64,000 nt of DNA from Pseudomonas sp. G34 (lineage in GTDB: Bacteria; Pseudomonadota; Gammaproteobacteria; Pseudomonadales; Pseudomonadaceae), in contig NZ_JAVHZV010000007.1 of assembly GCF_031119625.1 (NCBI RefSeq), positions 1 through 64,000 of the forward strand, written 5' to 3'. Both the position numbers and the translations under genes were made by a program. This document shows, one piece after another, positions 29,001 to 37,128 of the stretch. The first letter of the stretch is position 1, and every line of letters begins with the position of its first letter. The notes below the pieces were generated by a model, which made no database searches, was not told where the DNA came from, and was given only the letters and a program-made list of their open reading frames with translations.

Positions 29001-29239
29001 TGCGTCTGCGGCCGATCATCATGACCTCCCTGGCGTTCATCCTCGGCGTGGTGCCGCTGGCCATCGCCAGCGGTGCGGGCTCAGGCAGCAAACACGCCAT
29101 CGGTACCGGCGTGATCGGCGGTATGCTTACCGCCGCGGTTCTGGCGATCTTCTGGATTCCGCTGTTCTATGTGGTGGTCAGCTCGATGTTCAAGGACAAG
29201 AGCGTCAAACAATCCAATGATGAGGAGGCCGTCCAGTGA
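26096..29239 (+). CDS. ttgB: RND multidrug efflux pump (TtgB/MexB type)
   Basis: 1047 residues, normal length for the HAE1 family. Twelve transmembrane helices and two large periplasmic loops. Family motifs include '[18 protein letters not shown]' in helix 4 with the proton-relay Asp pair, and '[20 protein letters not shown]'-like porter segments. A proton-driven exporter of hydrophobic drugs and solvents. Follows ttgA by 14 nt; overlaps ttgC by 4 nt. Confidence 0.95.
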   Translation: MSNFFIDRPIFAWVIALVIMLAGGLSILKLPVNQYPSIAAPAVSIQVNYPGASAQTVQDTVVQVIEQQMNGIDGLRYISSASNSDGSMEITVTFNQGTNPDIAQVQVQNKLQLATPLLPQEVQQQGLRVTKAVKNFLLVIGVVSTDGSMTNQDLSNYIVANMQDPISRTPGVGDFQVFGAQYAMRIWLDPAKLNNFQLTPSDVRSAVQAQNVQISSGQFGGLPASPGQQLNATIIGKTRLQTPEQFRDILLKVNRDGSQVRLGDVAKVELGGENYNIRAQFNGNAASGLAIKLASGANALDTAKAIRATIDQLKPFFPAGMEVVMPYDSTPVVEESIHGVIMTLIEAFVLVFLVMYLFLQNFRATLIPTLAVPVVLLGTFGVLAVFGYSINTLTMFAMILAIGLLVDDAIVVVENVERVMREEGLSPLEATRKSMGQIQGALVGIGVVLSAVLLPMAFFGGSVGVIYRQFSITIVSAMVLSVILALIFTPALCATMLKPIAKGDHHEKRGFFGWFNRTFERSVDSYERGVRGVVKRKAPFLIIYAVIVAIAGWLFTLIPSAFLPEEDQGVLFAQVQTPSGSSAARTQAVVDDMRKYLLEDEKDVVNSVFTVTGFNFAGRGQSSGMAFIMLKPWSERTAAGTSVAELAQRAQGRFFGGEFRDAMVFAFAPPAVMELGNATGFNLFLQDRAGVGQATLNEARDKFLQLANQSPVLSSVRANGLLDEPQYKLLIDDEKVRTLGVSLADVNSTLQIAWGGSYVNDFIDKGRVKKVYLQGQSDSRMNPEDLSKWHVRNDQGQMVPFSAFATGEWTYGSPKLSRYNGVSAIEILGAPAPGHSSGEAMAEVERIAAELPQGIGYDWTGQSYEERLAGSQTLALYALSLLVVFLCLAALYESWSIPFSVILVVPLGILGALLFTLGRGLSNDVFFQVGLITTIGLSARNAILIVEFAKALHEQGKSHLEAAVEACRMRLRPIIMTSLAFILGVVPLAIASGAGSGSKHAIGTGVIGGMLTAAVLAIFWIPLFYVVVSSMFKDKSVKQSNDEEAVQ

Positions 29240-30687
29240 GGCAGTCCCTGTTGTCCCTGGCAGTCGCGAGCATCGTGCTCAGCGGCTGCACCATGATCCC
29301 TGACTACCAGCGCCCCAGTGCGCCCGTCGACACTGCCTGGCCCCAGGGCCAGGCGTACCAGGGCAGCGCCGTGCAGGGTTCGGTCGCCGCGGCCGACCTC
29401 GGCTGGCGCGAGTTCCTGCGTGACCCGGCGCTGCAGCGCCTGGTGGAAACCGCGCTGAACAACAACCGCGACCTGCGCGTGGCGGCGTTGAACGTCGAGG
29501 CCTACCAGGCCCAGTACCGCATCCAGCGTTCCGAGCTGTTCCCCAACGTCTCGGCCGATGGCAGCGGTACCCGCCAGCGCACGCCGGCGGACCTGTCGCA
29601 GACCGGGCGCTCCACCGTCGGGGGGCAGTACAGTGCCACGGTCGGTGTGAATGCCTGGGAGGTGGACTTCTTCGGGCGCCTGCGCAGCCTCAACGAGCAG
29701 ACCCTGCAGCAGTATTTCGCCACCGAAGAGGCGCAGCGCAGCACGCAGATCAGCCTGATCGCCAGTGTGGCCAACGCCTACCTGACCTTGCAGGCCGATG
29801 AAGCCTTGCTGAAGGTGACCCGGGAGACCCTGGGCACCTTCCAGCGCAGCCTGGAGCTGACCCAGCGCAGCTTCGATGTCGGCGTGACCGATGCCCTGTC
29901 CCTGAGCCAGGCGCGTACGTCGGTGCAGACCGCCCAGGCCAACCTGGCGCAGTACACCCGCCAGGTCGCCCAGGATCGCAACGCCCTGGGCGTGTTGCTG
30001 GGTGGCCCGGTGCCGACCGACCTGCCGCAAGGCGAAGGCCTGGACAAGCAACTGCTGGCCGAGGTGCCGGCGGGGCTGCCGTCCGACCTGCTGCAACGTC
30101 GCCCCGACGTGCTGCAGGCCGAGCGCGAACTGCTCGCCGCCAATGCCAGCATTGGCGCCGCCCGCGCGGCGTTCTTCCCAAGCATCAGCCTGACCGCCAA
30201 CGCCGGCACCGCCAGCCGTCAGCTGTCGGGCCTGTTCGACGGTGGTTCGGGCACCTGGCTGTTCCAGCCGCAGATCAACCTGCCGATCTTCACCGCCGGT
30301 CGCCTGCGTGCCAACCTCGACTATGCCGAGATCCAGAAGAACATCCAGGTGGCCAACTACGAGAAAGCGGTGCAGACCGCCTTCCAGGAAGTTGCCGATG
30401 GCCTGGCGGCGCGCGGCACGTTCGAGGAGCAACTGCAGGCGCAGCGCAGCCTGGTGGAAACCTCCGAGAACTACTACGACCTGGCCGACCGGCGCTTTCG
30501 CACCGGGGTGGACAGCTACCTGACCCTGCTCGATGCCCAGCGCCAGCTGTTCAGCGCCCAGCAGCAGCTGATCGGCGTACGCCTGTCGCAGCTCACCAGC
30601 GAGATCAACCTGTACAAGGCGCTCGGCGGTGGCTGGAACGAACGCACCCAGACCACGCCGGCAACCGCGGCCGCACCGCAGTCCTGA
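29236..30687 (+). CDS. ttgC: Outer-membrane efflux channel (TtgC/OprM type)
   Basis: 483 residues. GTG 29236 overlaps the ttgB stop (GTGA) and has GAGGAGG 7 nt upstream. Lipobox SIVLSGC. Two TolC-type repeats follow ('[30 protein letters not shown]' begins the first, '[20 protein letters not shown]' marks the second). It forms the trimeric exit duct for TtgAB. A strong terminator follows. Confidence 0.93.
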   Translation: MRQSLLSLAVASIVLSGCTMIPDYQRPSAPVDTAWPQGQAYQGSAVQGSVAAADLGWREFLRDPALQRLVETALNNNRDLRVAALNVEAYQAQYRIQRSELFPNVSADGSGTRQRTPADLSQTGRSTVGGQYSATVGVNAWEVDFFGRLRSLNEQTLQQYFATEEAQRSTQISLIASVANAYLTLQADEALLKVTRETLGTFQRSLELTQRSFDVGVTDALSLSQARTSVQTAQANLAQYTRQVAQDRNALGVLLGGPVPTDLPQGEGLDKQLLAEVPAGLPSDLLQRRPDVLQAERELLAANASIGAARAAFFPSISLTANAGTASRQLSGLFDGGSGTWLFQPQINLPIFTAGRLRANLDYAEIQKNIQVANYEKAVQTAFQEVADGLAARGTFEEQLQAQRSLVETSENYYDLADRRFRTGVDSYLTLLDAQRQLFSAQQQLIGVRLSQLTSEINLYKALGGGWNERTQTTPATAAAPQS

Positions 30688-30702
30688 GCGGCTGCCAGCC
30701 AC

Positions 30703-30732
30703 GAAAAAGCCCCGCAATCGCGGGGCTTTTTC
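30703..30732. terminator. Rho-independent terminator after ttgC
   Basis: GAAAAAGCCCCGC-AATC-GCGGGGCTTTTTC, perfect 13-bp stem. It can also serve the convergent dedA gene. Confidence 0.93.
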
Positions 30733-30747
30733 ATGTCTGCCGATCGG

Positions 30748-31410
30748 TTACTGCGGCGTCTGCACCCTGGTCGCGCTGCTCATCTTGTGGCGGACCAGCT
30801 GGATCAGCCCCGGCAGGATCGACACCACGATGATGCCGATGATCAGGTAGTGCAAGTTGCTCTGCACCGCCGGCAGGTTGCCGAAGAAGTAGCCGCCGTA
30901 GGTGAACAGGGTGACCCAGAGGATCGCGCCGACCACGTTGTAGGCGGCGAAATGGGCGTAACTCATGTGGCCCATGCCGGCGACGAAGGGCGCGAAGGTG
31001 CGCACGATCGGCACGAAGCGCGCGAGGATGATGGTCTTGCCGCCATGGCGGGCATAGAACTGCTGGGTGATTTCCAGGTGGCGCCGACGAAACAGCTTGG
31101 AGTCGGGGTTGCGGAACAGCCGTTGGCCCATGAAGCGGCCAATGGTGTAGTTCAGCGCGTCGCCAAGTATCGCCGCGGTGATCAGCAGCGCCACCAGCAG
31201 GTGCACGTTCATGGCACCGTGCACGGCGATGGCGCCGGCCACGAACAGCAAGGAGTCACCCGGCAGGAAGGGCGTGACCACCAGGCCGGTTTCGCAAAAG
31301 ATGATCAGGAACAGGATCGCGTAGATCCAGGTGCCGTATTGGGCGGTCAGGGCCGCCAGGTGCTGGTCGATATGCAGAATGAAATCGATAACCAGGTGAA
31401 TGAATTCCAT
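30748..31410 (-). CDS. DedA-family membrane protein
   Basis: 220 residues from ATG 31410, with GGAG 6 nt upstream; a longer frame to 31488 is rejected. DedA signature: '[23 protein letters not shown]', then 'GRFMGQRLF...[27 protein letters not shown]' with the conserved Arg residues. DedA proteins are now linked to lipid-carrier (undecaprenyl phosphate) flipping and membrane homeostasis. Confidence 0.9.
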   Translation of the reverse strand: MEFIHLVIDFILHIDQHLAALTAQYGTWIYAILFLIIFCETGLVVTPFLPGDSLLFVAGAIAVHGAMNVHLLVALLITAAILGDALNYTIGRFMGQRLFRNPDSKLFRRRHLEITQQFYARHGGKTIILARFVPIVRTFAPFVAGMGHMSYAHFAAYNVVGAILWVTLFTYGGYFFGNLPAVQSNLHYLIIGIIVVSILPGLIQLVRHKMSSATRVQTPQ

Positions 31411-31580
31411 CAAAGGCTCCAACGATAGGGCAGCCCGCTGTCCATCGGGCAGGATGCTTGGGGGCGGTATGCGCGCAGTGGCATGCAAAGGCGCGAGGCT
31501 GAGGTTTGAGCCTGCGGCATGGCAAGCGTTCCCTACGGCGGGGAGGGGGGCGATGAACGTGGGGGGGAGCGTGGCCGCGG

Positions 31581-32015
31581 CTATGGCTTGACGCGTGGCT
31601 GGATATGCAGCTCGGTGGTTTGCGCGTCCTTGGCCTGCAAGGTCGCGGGGTCGCGCTTGTTGCCGTCCTGCTGGGCGCGCTGTTTGGCAAGCGCGGCCAT
31701 GCGCTCGGACCAGGCAAATTGCAGCTCACGGTACTGCGGCGCCACAGCTGCGCTGTTCAGGCGCGCCTGCTCCTGCCAAAACTCGGCATCACCGCGCCAC
31801 CAGGGATCTTCGCCCGCTGCCACCGGCTCGACGGGAGCGACCGGCGGCGTTGCTGCCGGGGCGACCTTGATGGTGGTCGGTGCCGCCTGCTGCGGCACCA
31901 GGCGGGCGAACAGGTGGGCACCCCCATACGCCAGCGCGGCGCCAACGGCAACCGCCAGGGCGCTACGCGCGAACTCGCTGCGCGGGCTTTTGGGTTTGCT
32001 TGCTGAAACTTTCAT
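31581..32015 (-). CDS. Hypothetical single-pass membrane protein
   Basis: 144 residues. A basic head ([14 protein letters not shown]) precedes one transmembrane segment ([22 protein letters not shown]), then a Pro/Ala-rich linker and a Gln/Arg-rich helical tail. No domain recognised. Two adjacent ATGs (32018, 32015) could start it; AGGG lies just upstream. Confidence 0.6.
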   Translation of the reverse strand: MKVSASKPKSPRSEFARSALAVAVGAALAYGGAHLFARLVPQQAAPTTIKVAPAATPPVAPVEPVAAGEDPWWRGDAEFWQEQARLNSAAVAPQYRELQFAWSERMAALAKQRAQQDGNKRDPATLQAKDAQTTELHIQPRVKP

Positions 32016-32133
32016 CATCCATCCCTAGAGGAGAAAGAACCGACACGAGTCATGGCGGCACCTGCGTGAATGATAGCCACTTGCGCGGCGCCGTTGAGCT
32101 TTATTTACGTGTCGGCACCGCGTGCCAGAGCGC

Positions 32134-32496
32134 TTACTTGCCCTTGATGATGCGTTGGATGGTGCCGGTGTTGTTGTTCAGCAACACGTAGTCGGTACCG
32201 ATCTTCACCCAGTGCTCGTGTTCCTTGTCTTCGGGCTCCGGCAGGTTGTGCTTTTTCAGGTCCTTGATCGCGTAGTCGTCACGCCAGTACTTGTGCGGTG
32301 CCGGGGTGCCTTCCTCGAGATCACCGATGTGCATCGGATCCTTGGCTTGCGGATCTTCCTGCTTGGGTTGCTGCTTGAGCACCTGATCCTGATAGGCCTC
32401 ACGGGCGGGTTCCTGCTCTTTCGGGTCGGCCGCATGGGCCAGGCCGCTGGCCAACAGGGCGCCGAACAAGATGCTGAGGGTAGGCGTGGTTTTCAT
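32134..32496 (-). CDS. RcnB-like periplasmic protein
   Basis: 120 residues from ATG 32496, with AAGGAGAG 6 nt upstream. Signal peptide ending GLAHA-AD, then a charged linker and a C-terminal RcnB-type domain ('HKYWRDDYAIKDLKKHNLPEPEDKEHEHWVKIGTDYVLLNNNTGTI'). E. coli RcnB influences nickel/cobalt homeostasis; many relatives have no tested role and no efflux gene is adjacent here. Confidence 0.75.
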   Translation of the reverse strand: MKTTPTLSILFGALLASGLAHAADPKEQEPAREAYQDQVLKQQPKQEDPQAKDPMHIGDLEEGTPAPHKYWRDDYAIKDLKKHNLPEPEDKEHEHWVKIGTDYVLLNNNTGTIQRIIKGK

Positions 32497-32705
32497 GTGA
32501 CTCTCCTTAATCCGTGTCCATATCAATGGACAGGGACAGGTTGCGGAAAACTCAACCTAAATTTTTGCCCCCCAACGGCCTGTCGTCTTGTTATACCGCG
32601 TTGCCAGCGGCCCTTTGGCGCACGCCGCCGAACGGCAGCTTTTTTCCATGAACCTTCAGGCTGCGGGGCGGCACTATCTATTCAAGTTCCCGATTCGAGT
32701 GAGTC

Positions 32706-33095
32706 ATGCCTATTCCCGTTTTTCTTGCCCTGGTATTCGGCTGCGTCGGCGCCGTACTCATGGGCATCGGCCTTTCCCGGCGTCGTGTCAGCCGCAACTG
32801 GTTGTGTGCGCAAGGGCGGATCATCGCCAGCGACTGGGGGCTGAGCACGCCGAGCCGTTACCCACGTTTCGAATGGCGCGACGCCGAAGGCAACCTGCAC
32901 ATGCACGAGAGCAGCATGAGCAGCTGGCGCCACTACCGTAAAGGCGATCCGGTGCCGGTGCGCTACGACCCGACGTTCCCCAAGCGGGCGGTGATCGATA
33001 CCCCGGTGCAGCGCGGCGCCTCGTTCTTCTGGCTGGGCGTGCTGCTGTGCGGCATTGCCGGGCTGTTCCTGCTGGTCGAGCTGCTGCTCAACTGA
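32706..33095 (+). CDS. DUF3592-type membrane protein
   Basis: 129 residues. An N-terminal helix (FLALVFGCVGAVLMGIGL), a small beta domain ('SRYPRFEWRDAEGNLHMHES...VPVRYDPTFPKRAVID') and a C-terminal helix (FFWLGVLLCGIAGLFLLVELLL). This is the DUF3592 layout; the function is unknown. Confidence 0.72.
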   Translation: MPIPVFLALVFGCVGAVLMGIGLSRRRVSRNWLCAQGRIIASDWGLSTPSRYPRFEWRDAEGNLHMHESSMSSWRHYRKGDPVPVRYDPTFPKRAVIDTPVQRGASFFWLGVLLCGIAGLFLLVELLLN

Positions 33096-33381
33096 GCCGC
33101 TCACCCTCCAGCCGCTCTGCGGGGCGGCTACGACCATCTGAGCACATACGTCCAATAAAGCTGCGCGACGCAGCGGCATAGTGGCTGCACGGTCGGCTAC
33201 AGCCACGGGCTTGCCGATCGTCACGCCGCAGGCCTTGGCCTTGCGGGTCGATTTCCCGTCGATTGACGGTATGCCTATCAGGCCGCACGAACCGGTTTAC
33301 GGCTGTACACTGAACTTGCAGCTGCCGATGCAGCTCTGATGATCAGGCAGACAGATCATCACCAGCCAGGAGGGCGAGATC

Positions 33382-33657
33382 ATGGGACCGGAAGACCGAG
33401 AGTGGTGGCGCGAAGGCCGCCGACAGCGGGGGCAAAACGCTTCCTGGGACAACTTCAGCGCCAAGCCCGGCCCCAAGGGCGGCAATGTGCTGCGCATACA
33501 GCGGCCACTCAAACTGAGTACCGTGCCTCCCTACCTGCAACTGCAAGCCCAGCAGTTGATCGACAGCCGTGAAAACACCAGCACCAGCCGGATACTGCTT
33601 ATCCTCGGCGTGGTGACGGTTGCGGCGCTGATCGTGGCGGGGTTTCTGGTGATCTAG
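33382..33657 (+). CDS. Small hypothetical tail-anchored membrane protein
   Basis: 91 residues: polar head rich in Arg, Gly and Trp, then one C-terminal transmembrane helix (ILLILGVVTVAALIVAGFLVI). AGGAGG lies 10 nt upstream of the ATG. No domain recognised. The preceding 286 bp (33096-33381) hold no gene; a small GCCGCTCTGC...GGGGCGGC hairpin there may end the upstream gene. Confidence 0.6.
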   Translation: MGPEDREWWREGRRQRGQNASWDNFSAKPGPKGGNVLRIQRPLKLSTVPPYLQLQAQQLIDSRENTSTSRILLILGVVTVAALIVAGFLVI

Positions 33658-33744
33658 TCACGAGCGACTTGGTCTTATGCTGGCCGGCTCATGGCCTCCA
33701 GTATTCGGTCTAATCAGCGCTGGCGAAACCAAGGAGGTAATCCC

Positions 33745-33915
33745 ATGACTGGTGTACCTCTGCAAGCCAAGAAGGCTTACTGCGCCAAGACCCGCCGCTC
33801 GAACTACGCGGCCAGCCTGCGTCTCGAAGGGTTCAACACGACCCAGACCGATGCCGAGCGTAAGCTCCCGACCCGTGAGGCCGCTTTGAAGGCTGCGCGG
33901 TCTAGCCAGACCTGA
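33745..33915 (+). CDS. yhfG: YhfG/FicA-family antitoxin partner of Fic
   Basis: 56 residues from ATG 33745, with AAGGAGG 7 nt upstream. The motif AKTRRSNYAASLRLEGF is the hallmark of the YhfG family, small proteins encoded directly before fic that restrain Fic AMP-transferase activity. It looks intact. Its TGA overlaps the point where fic would begin, but the fic gene that follows is destroyed, so this antitoxin appears orphaned. Confidence 0.75.
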   Translation: MTGVPLQAKKAYCAKTRRSNYAASLRLEGFNTTQTDAERKLPTREAALKAARSSQT

Positions 33916-34037
33916 TTCTCGACAAGTACGCTGTCGGTCAGGACACTTACTGTTACCCAGGCACCGATGTTCTTTGCAAGCGTTTTGGCCTGAACCCCGG
34001 GCCCCAGCATCGTGAACAGCGCCACCTCCCGTTGTAG
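33915..34037 (+). pseudogene. fic: fic 5' remnant
   Basis: In the frame overlapping the yhfG stop, bases from 33915 encode LDKYAVGQDTYCYPGTDVL, which matches the N terminus of Pseudomonas Fic proteins. The expected overlapping ATG reads ATT. Fic similarity ends near 33992 and a TAG stop follows at 34035. The catalytic part lies 0.8 kb downstream. Confidence 0.75.
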
Positions 34038-34066
34038 GCACTGGGAGCCAGTAAAAACGGGGTTTC
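33992..34066. other. tRNA-Met-like att relic
   Basis: TGAACCCCGGGCCCCAGCAT followed by CGTGAA differs by about three bases from the tRNA-Met 3'-half sequence in attL and attR. Within 55 nt comes GAGCCAG...CGGGGTTTCTA, also present about 30-80 nt inside the prophage's left end. It sits exactly where fic similarity stops. Confidence 0.45.
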
Positions 34067-34140
34067 TAGTCTTTCTTCGATGTCATAACCCTTCACGAAT
34101 CGGCCGCCAAGACGCACCTTGGAAACCTAATTTTGTTGCG

Positions 34141-34152
34141 TGTTGCGCAACA
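34141..34152. promoter_or_regulatory. Probable HigA operator
   Basis: Perfect palindrome TGTTGCGCAACA, 15 nt before the higB start. HigA-type antitoxins repress their own promoters through such dyads. Confidence 0.55.
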
Positions 34153-34167
34153 TGCTAGGCTTCGCCA

Positions 34168-34446
34168 ATGATTAAATCTTTCCAGCACAAAGGGCTACGC
34201 AAGCTCTTCGAAACGGGCAGCACGGCGGGCGTACAAGCAGCCCATGCCAAGCGGCTACGGATGCAGCTGGCAGCCTTGGATACAGCCATGACGGTAGACG
34301 ACATGGATATCCCTGGCTTCCGCCTGCATCCACTCAGGGGGGAAATGCGTGGGCGCTGGTCGATCATGGTGAACGGCAACTGGCGGCTGACGTTCGAGTT
34401 TCGCGACGGAAACGCTTATGTCCTGGACTATGAGGATTATCACTGA
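34168..34446 (+). CDS. higB: HigB-family toxin (RelE/ParE superfamily)
   Basis: 92 residues with the 'plasmid maintenance killer' pattern: MIKSF start, 'GFRLHPLRGEMRGRWSIMVNGNWRLTFEFRDG', and DYEDYH at the end. The conserved RWSI...NWRL residues belong to the ribosome-dependent mRNase core. Toxin first and antitoxin second is the higBA order; the antitoxin ATG overlaps its stop (TGATG). The module sits between two pieces of fic. P. aeruginosa also carries higBA in this neighbourhood. Confidence 0.85.
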   Translation: MIKSFQHKGLRKLFETGSTAGVQAAHAKRLRMQLAALDTAMTVDDMDIPGFRLHPLRGEMRGRWSIMVNGNWRLTFEFRDGNAYVLDYEDYH

Positions 34447-34733
34447 TGAACATGCACAACCCGCCCCATCCCGGTGAATTCATCACCGATATTTACTTGG
34501 CGCCGAACGGTATTAGCGGACGTGAGCTGGCCGAAAAGCTGCGGGTAGCCCCCTCGACCCTAAGCCGTGTACTCAAGGGCACTAGCCGTGTGACGCCGGA
34601 AATGGCCCTGCGCCTCTCGATAGCGCTTGGTCGCTCGCCTGAAAGCTGGCTAGCCATGCAGGATGCTTACGACTTGTGGAATGCCCGCCAACATGTAGAC
34701 CTGCAGCAGGTTGGAAGGCTGGCATTTACATGA
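34446..34733 (+). CDS. higA: HigA-family antitoxin
   Basis: 95 residues. It opens MNMHNPPHPGEFITDIYL, typical of HigA, then an XRE helix-turn-helix (GISGRELAEKLRVAPSTLSRVLKG) and the conserved 'MALRLSIALGRSPESWLAMQ'. It neutralises HigB and represses the operon, probably at the palindrome upstream. Confidence 0.88.
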   Translation: MNMHNPPHPGEFITDIYLAPNGISGRELAEKLRVAPSTLSRVLKGTSRVTPEMALRLSIALGRSPESWLAMQDAYDLWNARQHVDLQQVGRLAFT

Positions 34734-34789
34734 GCGGGTCAAGGCTGAAGACTCCAGCCTTAAGCGCAACCTTCCCTTTGGGCCCGCCC

Positions 34790-35087
34790 CCGGCGATGTC
34801 TACGATTGGCGGGGGAATTGCGCCCTGTTGATATCTCGAAAGGCGGAATGCATTTCTGCAATGTGACCCGTATCGAGGCTGAATCCACCAAGTTGTTCAG
34901 GCTAGTAGCTTCAGCTGGCGGGTTCGAAGCAGTGGCTCGGTCAGCCCTGGTTGTGGCCGCTGCAGAACTGCACGGCGATCTGAATATCATCCACCGGTTT
35001 CGTGACGGTAATGGCCGGGCTCAGCGAATTCTGTTCGAACACCTGATCATCAACGCCGGCCATCAGATTGACTGGTGGTGCTTTTAA
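34790..35087 (+). pseudogene. fic: fic 3' remnant with frameshift
   Basis: GDVYDW (34792-34809) runs, after loss of one G near 34809, into LAGELRPVDISKG...FCNVTRIE, then the Fic core IIHRFRDGNGRAQRILFEHL. Residues HxFxDGNGRxxR are present, but the usual HP is HR. The ORF from TTG 34806 lacks the N-terminal domain and a ribosome site. With the 5' remnant it is one fic gene broken by about 0.8 kb of insertion. Confidence 0.78.
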
Positions 35088-35271
35088 AAGTGCTTTTTAG
35101 CGTGCTATTTTGCACCTGCTTAACCCGTGTTCGTACACTAACTTATGAAGAAAAGTCCTGCTTGCGATAGCTCGGCCGGTAAAGAAGACAGCTCAGATTG
35201 GCCCCATTGAGGCCTTTGGGGTGGCCAGTAACATAGAGATCAGGCCCTAACGATAGCGAGAACAGGTGGCT

Positions 35272-35550
35272 ATGGCGATGACATACGCGGTGCTGGCTGA
35301 CGTTGCGGCGTCAGTGACAGACCTTAAAAAAGACCCAATGGGCACCATTCGTGAAGGCGGTGGCGAAACGGTCGTGATCCTCAATCGAAATGAGCCAGCG
35401 TTCTATGCCGTGCCCCCTGCACGCTACGAGGCCATGCTGGAGCTGATTGATGATTTGCGTCTGGCTGAAGTCGTACGTGAGCGGCGTGGTGAATCCACCG
35501 TTCGAGTAGATATCGATGACCTCATCGCGCAAGCCGGCGGAGCCGACTAG
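35272..35550 (+). CDS. Phd/YefM-type antitoxin
   Basis: About 92 residues from ATG 35272 with AGGTGG just upstream (GTG 35266 and ATG 35278 are alternatives). 'VTDLKKDPMGTIREGGGETVVILNRNEPAFYAVPPARYEAMLELIDDL' is the Phd/YefM fold that binds DNA and wraps RelE-like toxins. It overlaps the toxin gene by 35 nt. Confidence 0.85.
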   Translation: MAMTYAVLADVAASVTDLKKDPMGTIREGGGETVVILNRNEPAFYAVPPARYEAMLELIDDLRLAEVVRERRGESTVRVDIDDLIAQAGGAD

Positions 35551-35830
35551 CTACGCCCTGGAGTTCAACGCCCAGGCACTCAAGGAGTGGGGCAAGCTTG
35601 GCAACACCATTCAGTTGCAGTTCGCCAAGAAGCTCAAGGAGCGTCTCGAGAATCCCAGGGTCGAAGCCGACAGGCTTCGGTCTATGCCCAACTGCTACAA
35701 GATCAAGCTGCGCTCTATTGGTTACCGCCTGGTGTATGAAGTGATCGACAACCGTCTGGTTGTCACCGTGATCGCTGTCGGTAAGCGGGAGCGAAGCAAG
35801 GTTTATGGCAGTGCTACCAAGCGTTTGTAA
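35516..35830 (+). CDS. RelE-family toxin
   Basis: 104 residues. Typical RelE core: 'YALEFNAQALKEWGKLGNTIQLQFAKKLKERL', 'MPNCYKIKLRSIGYRLVYEVIDNRLVVTVIAVGKRERSKVY'. The catalytic-type Arg and Tyr residues near the end are present, so it is likely an active mRNA interferase. It is read in another frame within the antitoxin's end, a common arrangement. It is the last gene before attL. Confidence 0.88.
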   Translation: MTSSRKPAEPTSYALEFNAQALKEWGKLGNTIQLQFAKKLKERLENPRVEADRLRSMPNCYKIKLRSIGYRLVYEVIDNRLVVTVIAVGKRERSKVYGSATKRL

Positions 35831-35944
35831 GTAGCTTCGAGGCATACACGGCCCACCGCACCCGGCTAGAACCGTTCTGGTTTCGTGGCGAGCAGATTCT
35901 GTGCTTTAAAAATAGCGGAAAGAAAAAAAGGCTTACCTTTCGGA

Positions 35945-36006
35945 AAACCCTTGTTTTGTTTGGTGGCTACGCAGGGACTTGAACCCCGGACCCCAGCATT
36001 ATGAAT
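35945..36006. other. attL of the inovirus prophage
   Basis: 62 bp identical to 50189-50250: ACCCTTGTTTTGTTTGGTGG, then the complement of the tRNA-Met 3' half up to CATTATGAAT. Similarity with two mismatches extends left to about 35924. Here the tRNA 5' half is missing, so this is the displaced copy. Confidence 0.9.
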
Positions 36007-36234
36007 CTCTTGATTTGCTACCTGCTGTTACAGAGCGAGCCAGAAACTCACGTCCTTCGGGGTTTCTAACCCACGAATCTGCATAGCTTTTCAGAGATAA
36101 CTGGCCTCGTAGTCACCAATCGCCTAGCTGCTGCTAACCGCTTCTCAGCACCGTTATCGGGCATCTCATGCCTTTACACCCAATTTCCGTCCGGGTATCT
36201 TCATGCTGTCGATATGATGGCAGGGAGGTTAGGT

Positions 36235-37128
36235 ATGAATTTTCCGGTTCAAGGTAATTTAGATCTTCATGTAGAGAAAGAAGTCGAAATTGACGGCGTA
36301 GGCATGGGGGTCTTGACCGACGGCACGCCATATTTGACTAGCCGGGGCTTGGCACGACTCTGCGGCGTTGAGAGCTCTACGATTGTCCGTATGGGGGCTG
36401 AGTGGCTTGAGGATGTTCAGCGGCCAAGAATTACTAAAATTAAGCAGATATTAGAGCAGAGATCGCTAAGTCTTGCTTCGCCTTATATCCAAGTCGACGG
36501 TAATACCTATTGGACTGGAGCTGTTTGCTTAGCTGTTCTTGAATATTACGCCTTTGACGCATCTCAAAGCGATAGCGCAATTGCTCTTCAGCACTTCCGG
36601 ACCTTGGCTGGGCGCGGTTTTCAAGAGTTTGTCTATGCTCAAGTTGGGTATGACCCAAACCAGCGAATTGATCAGCAATGGCAGAAGTATCATGACCGCG
36701 TTTCTTTGGTCTATAACTCTGTTCCAAACGGATACTTTGGTATCTTCAAGGAAATTGCAGACATGATTGTCACGCTTGGGCAGAACGGGCTTTATACAGA
36801 CGAGAAGTTTGTTCCTGACATAAGTGTCGGTCGCATCTGGAGTGGCCATTGGACTGGTAACAATTTAGAGCAGGTTTTCGGCCCGCGTATTAAATATGAA
36901 CACAACTTTCCGGATTACTATCCGCAGGCAGCGGCAAATCCGCAGGAGCCATGGTGCTACCCAGAAGCTGCCCTAGGTGAATTTAGGAAGTGGTTCAGAG
37001 AGGTTTATATCGATAAAGGTAAGTTTGCAACATACTTACAGAATCAGGAGAAAGCTAAAGCCTTGCCCCCAGCTTTTAGTCAGCAAGCCATTGAGGCGTT
37101 TACAAAAAAAAATAACAAACTAAATTAG
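36235..37128 (+). CDS. Unrecognised prophage cargo protein, possible DNA-binding head
   Basis: 297 residues from ATG 36235, with GGGAGG about 6 nt upstream; ATG 36214 would add 7 residues. Residues about 25-60 (DGTPYLTSRGLARLCGVESSTIVRM) look like a helix-turn-helix that reads phage-type control sites. The middle has 'YWTGAVCLAVLEYYAFDA'. The end is rich in Tyr, Pro and Trp ('NFPDYYPQAAANPQEPWCYPEAALGEFRKWF'). Size, head and place recall prophage regulators such as KilA-N or BstA-type abortive-infection proteins, but I cannot confirm any family. It converges with the DprA-like gene, overlapping 9 nt. Confidence 0.6.
   Translation: MNFPVQGNLDLHVEKEVEIDGVGMGVLTDGTPYLTSRGLARLCGVESSTIVRMGAEWLEDVQRPRITKIKQILEQRSLSLASPYIQVDGNTYWTGAVCLAVLEYYAFDASQSDSAIALQHFRTLAGRGFQEFVYAQVGYDPNQRIDQQWQKYHDRVSLVYNSVPNGYFGIFKEIADMIVTLGQNGLYTDEKFVPDISVGRIWSGHWTGNNLEQVFGPRIKYEHNFPDYYPQAAANPQEPWCYPEAALGEFRKWFREVYIDKGKFATYLQNQEKAKALPPAFSQQAIEAFTKKNNKLN

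Noticed and set aside
35961..36006. Second tRNA-Met at attL
   Set aside because: Only the 3' half is present; no acceptor or D-arm partner follows, so it is an att copy, not a gene.
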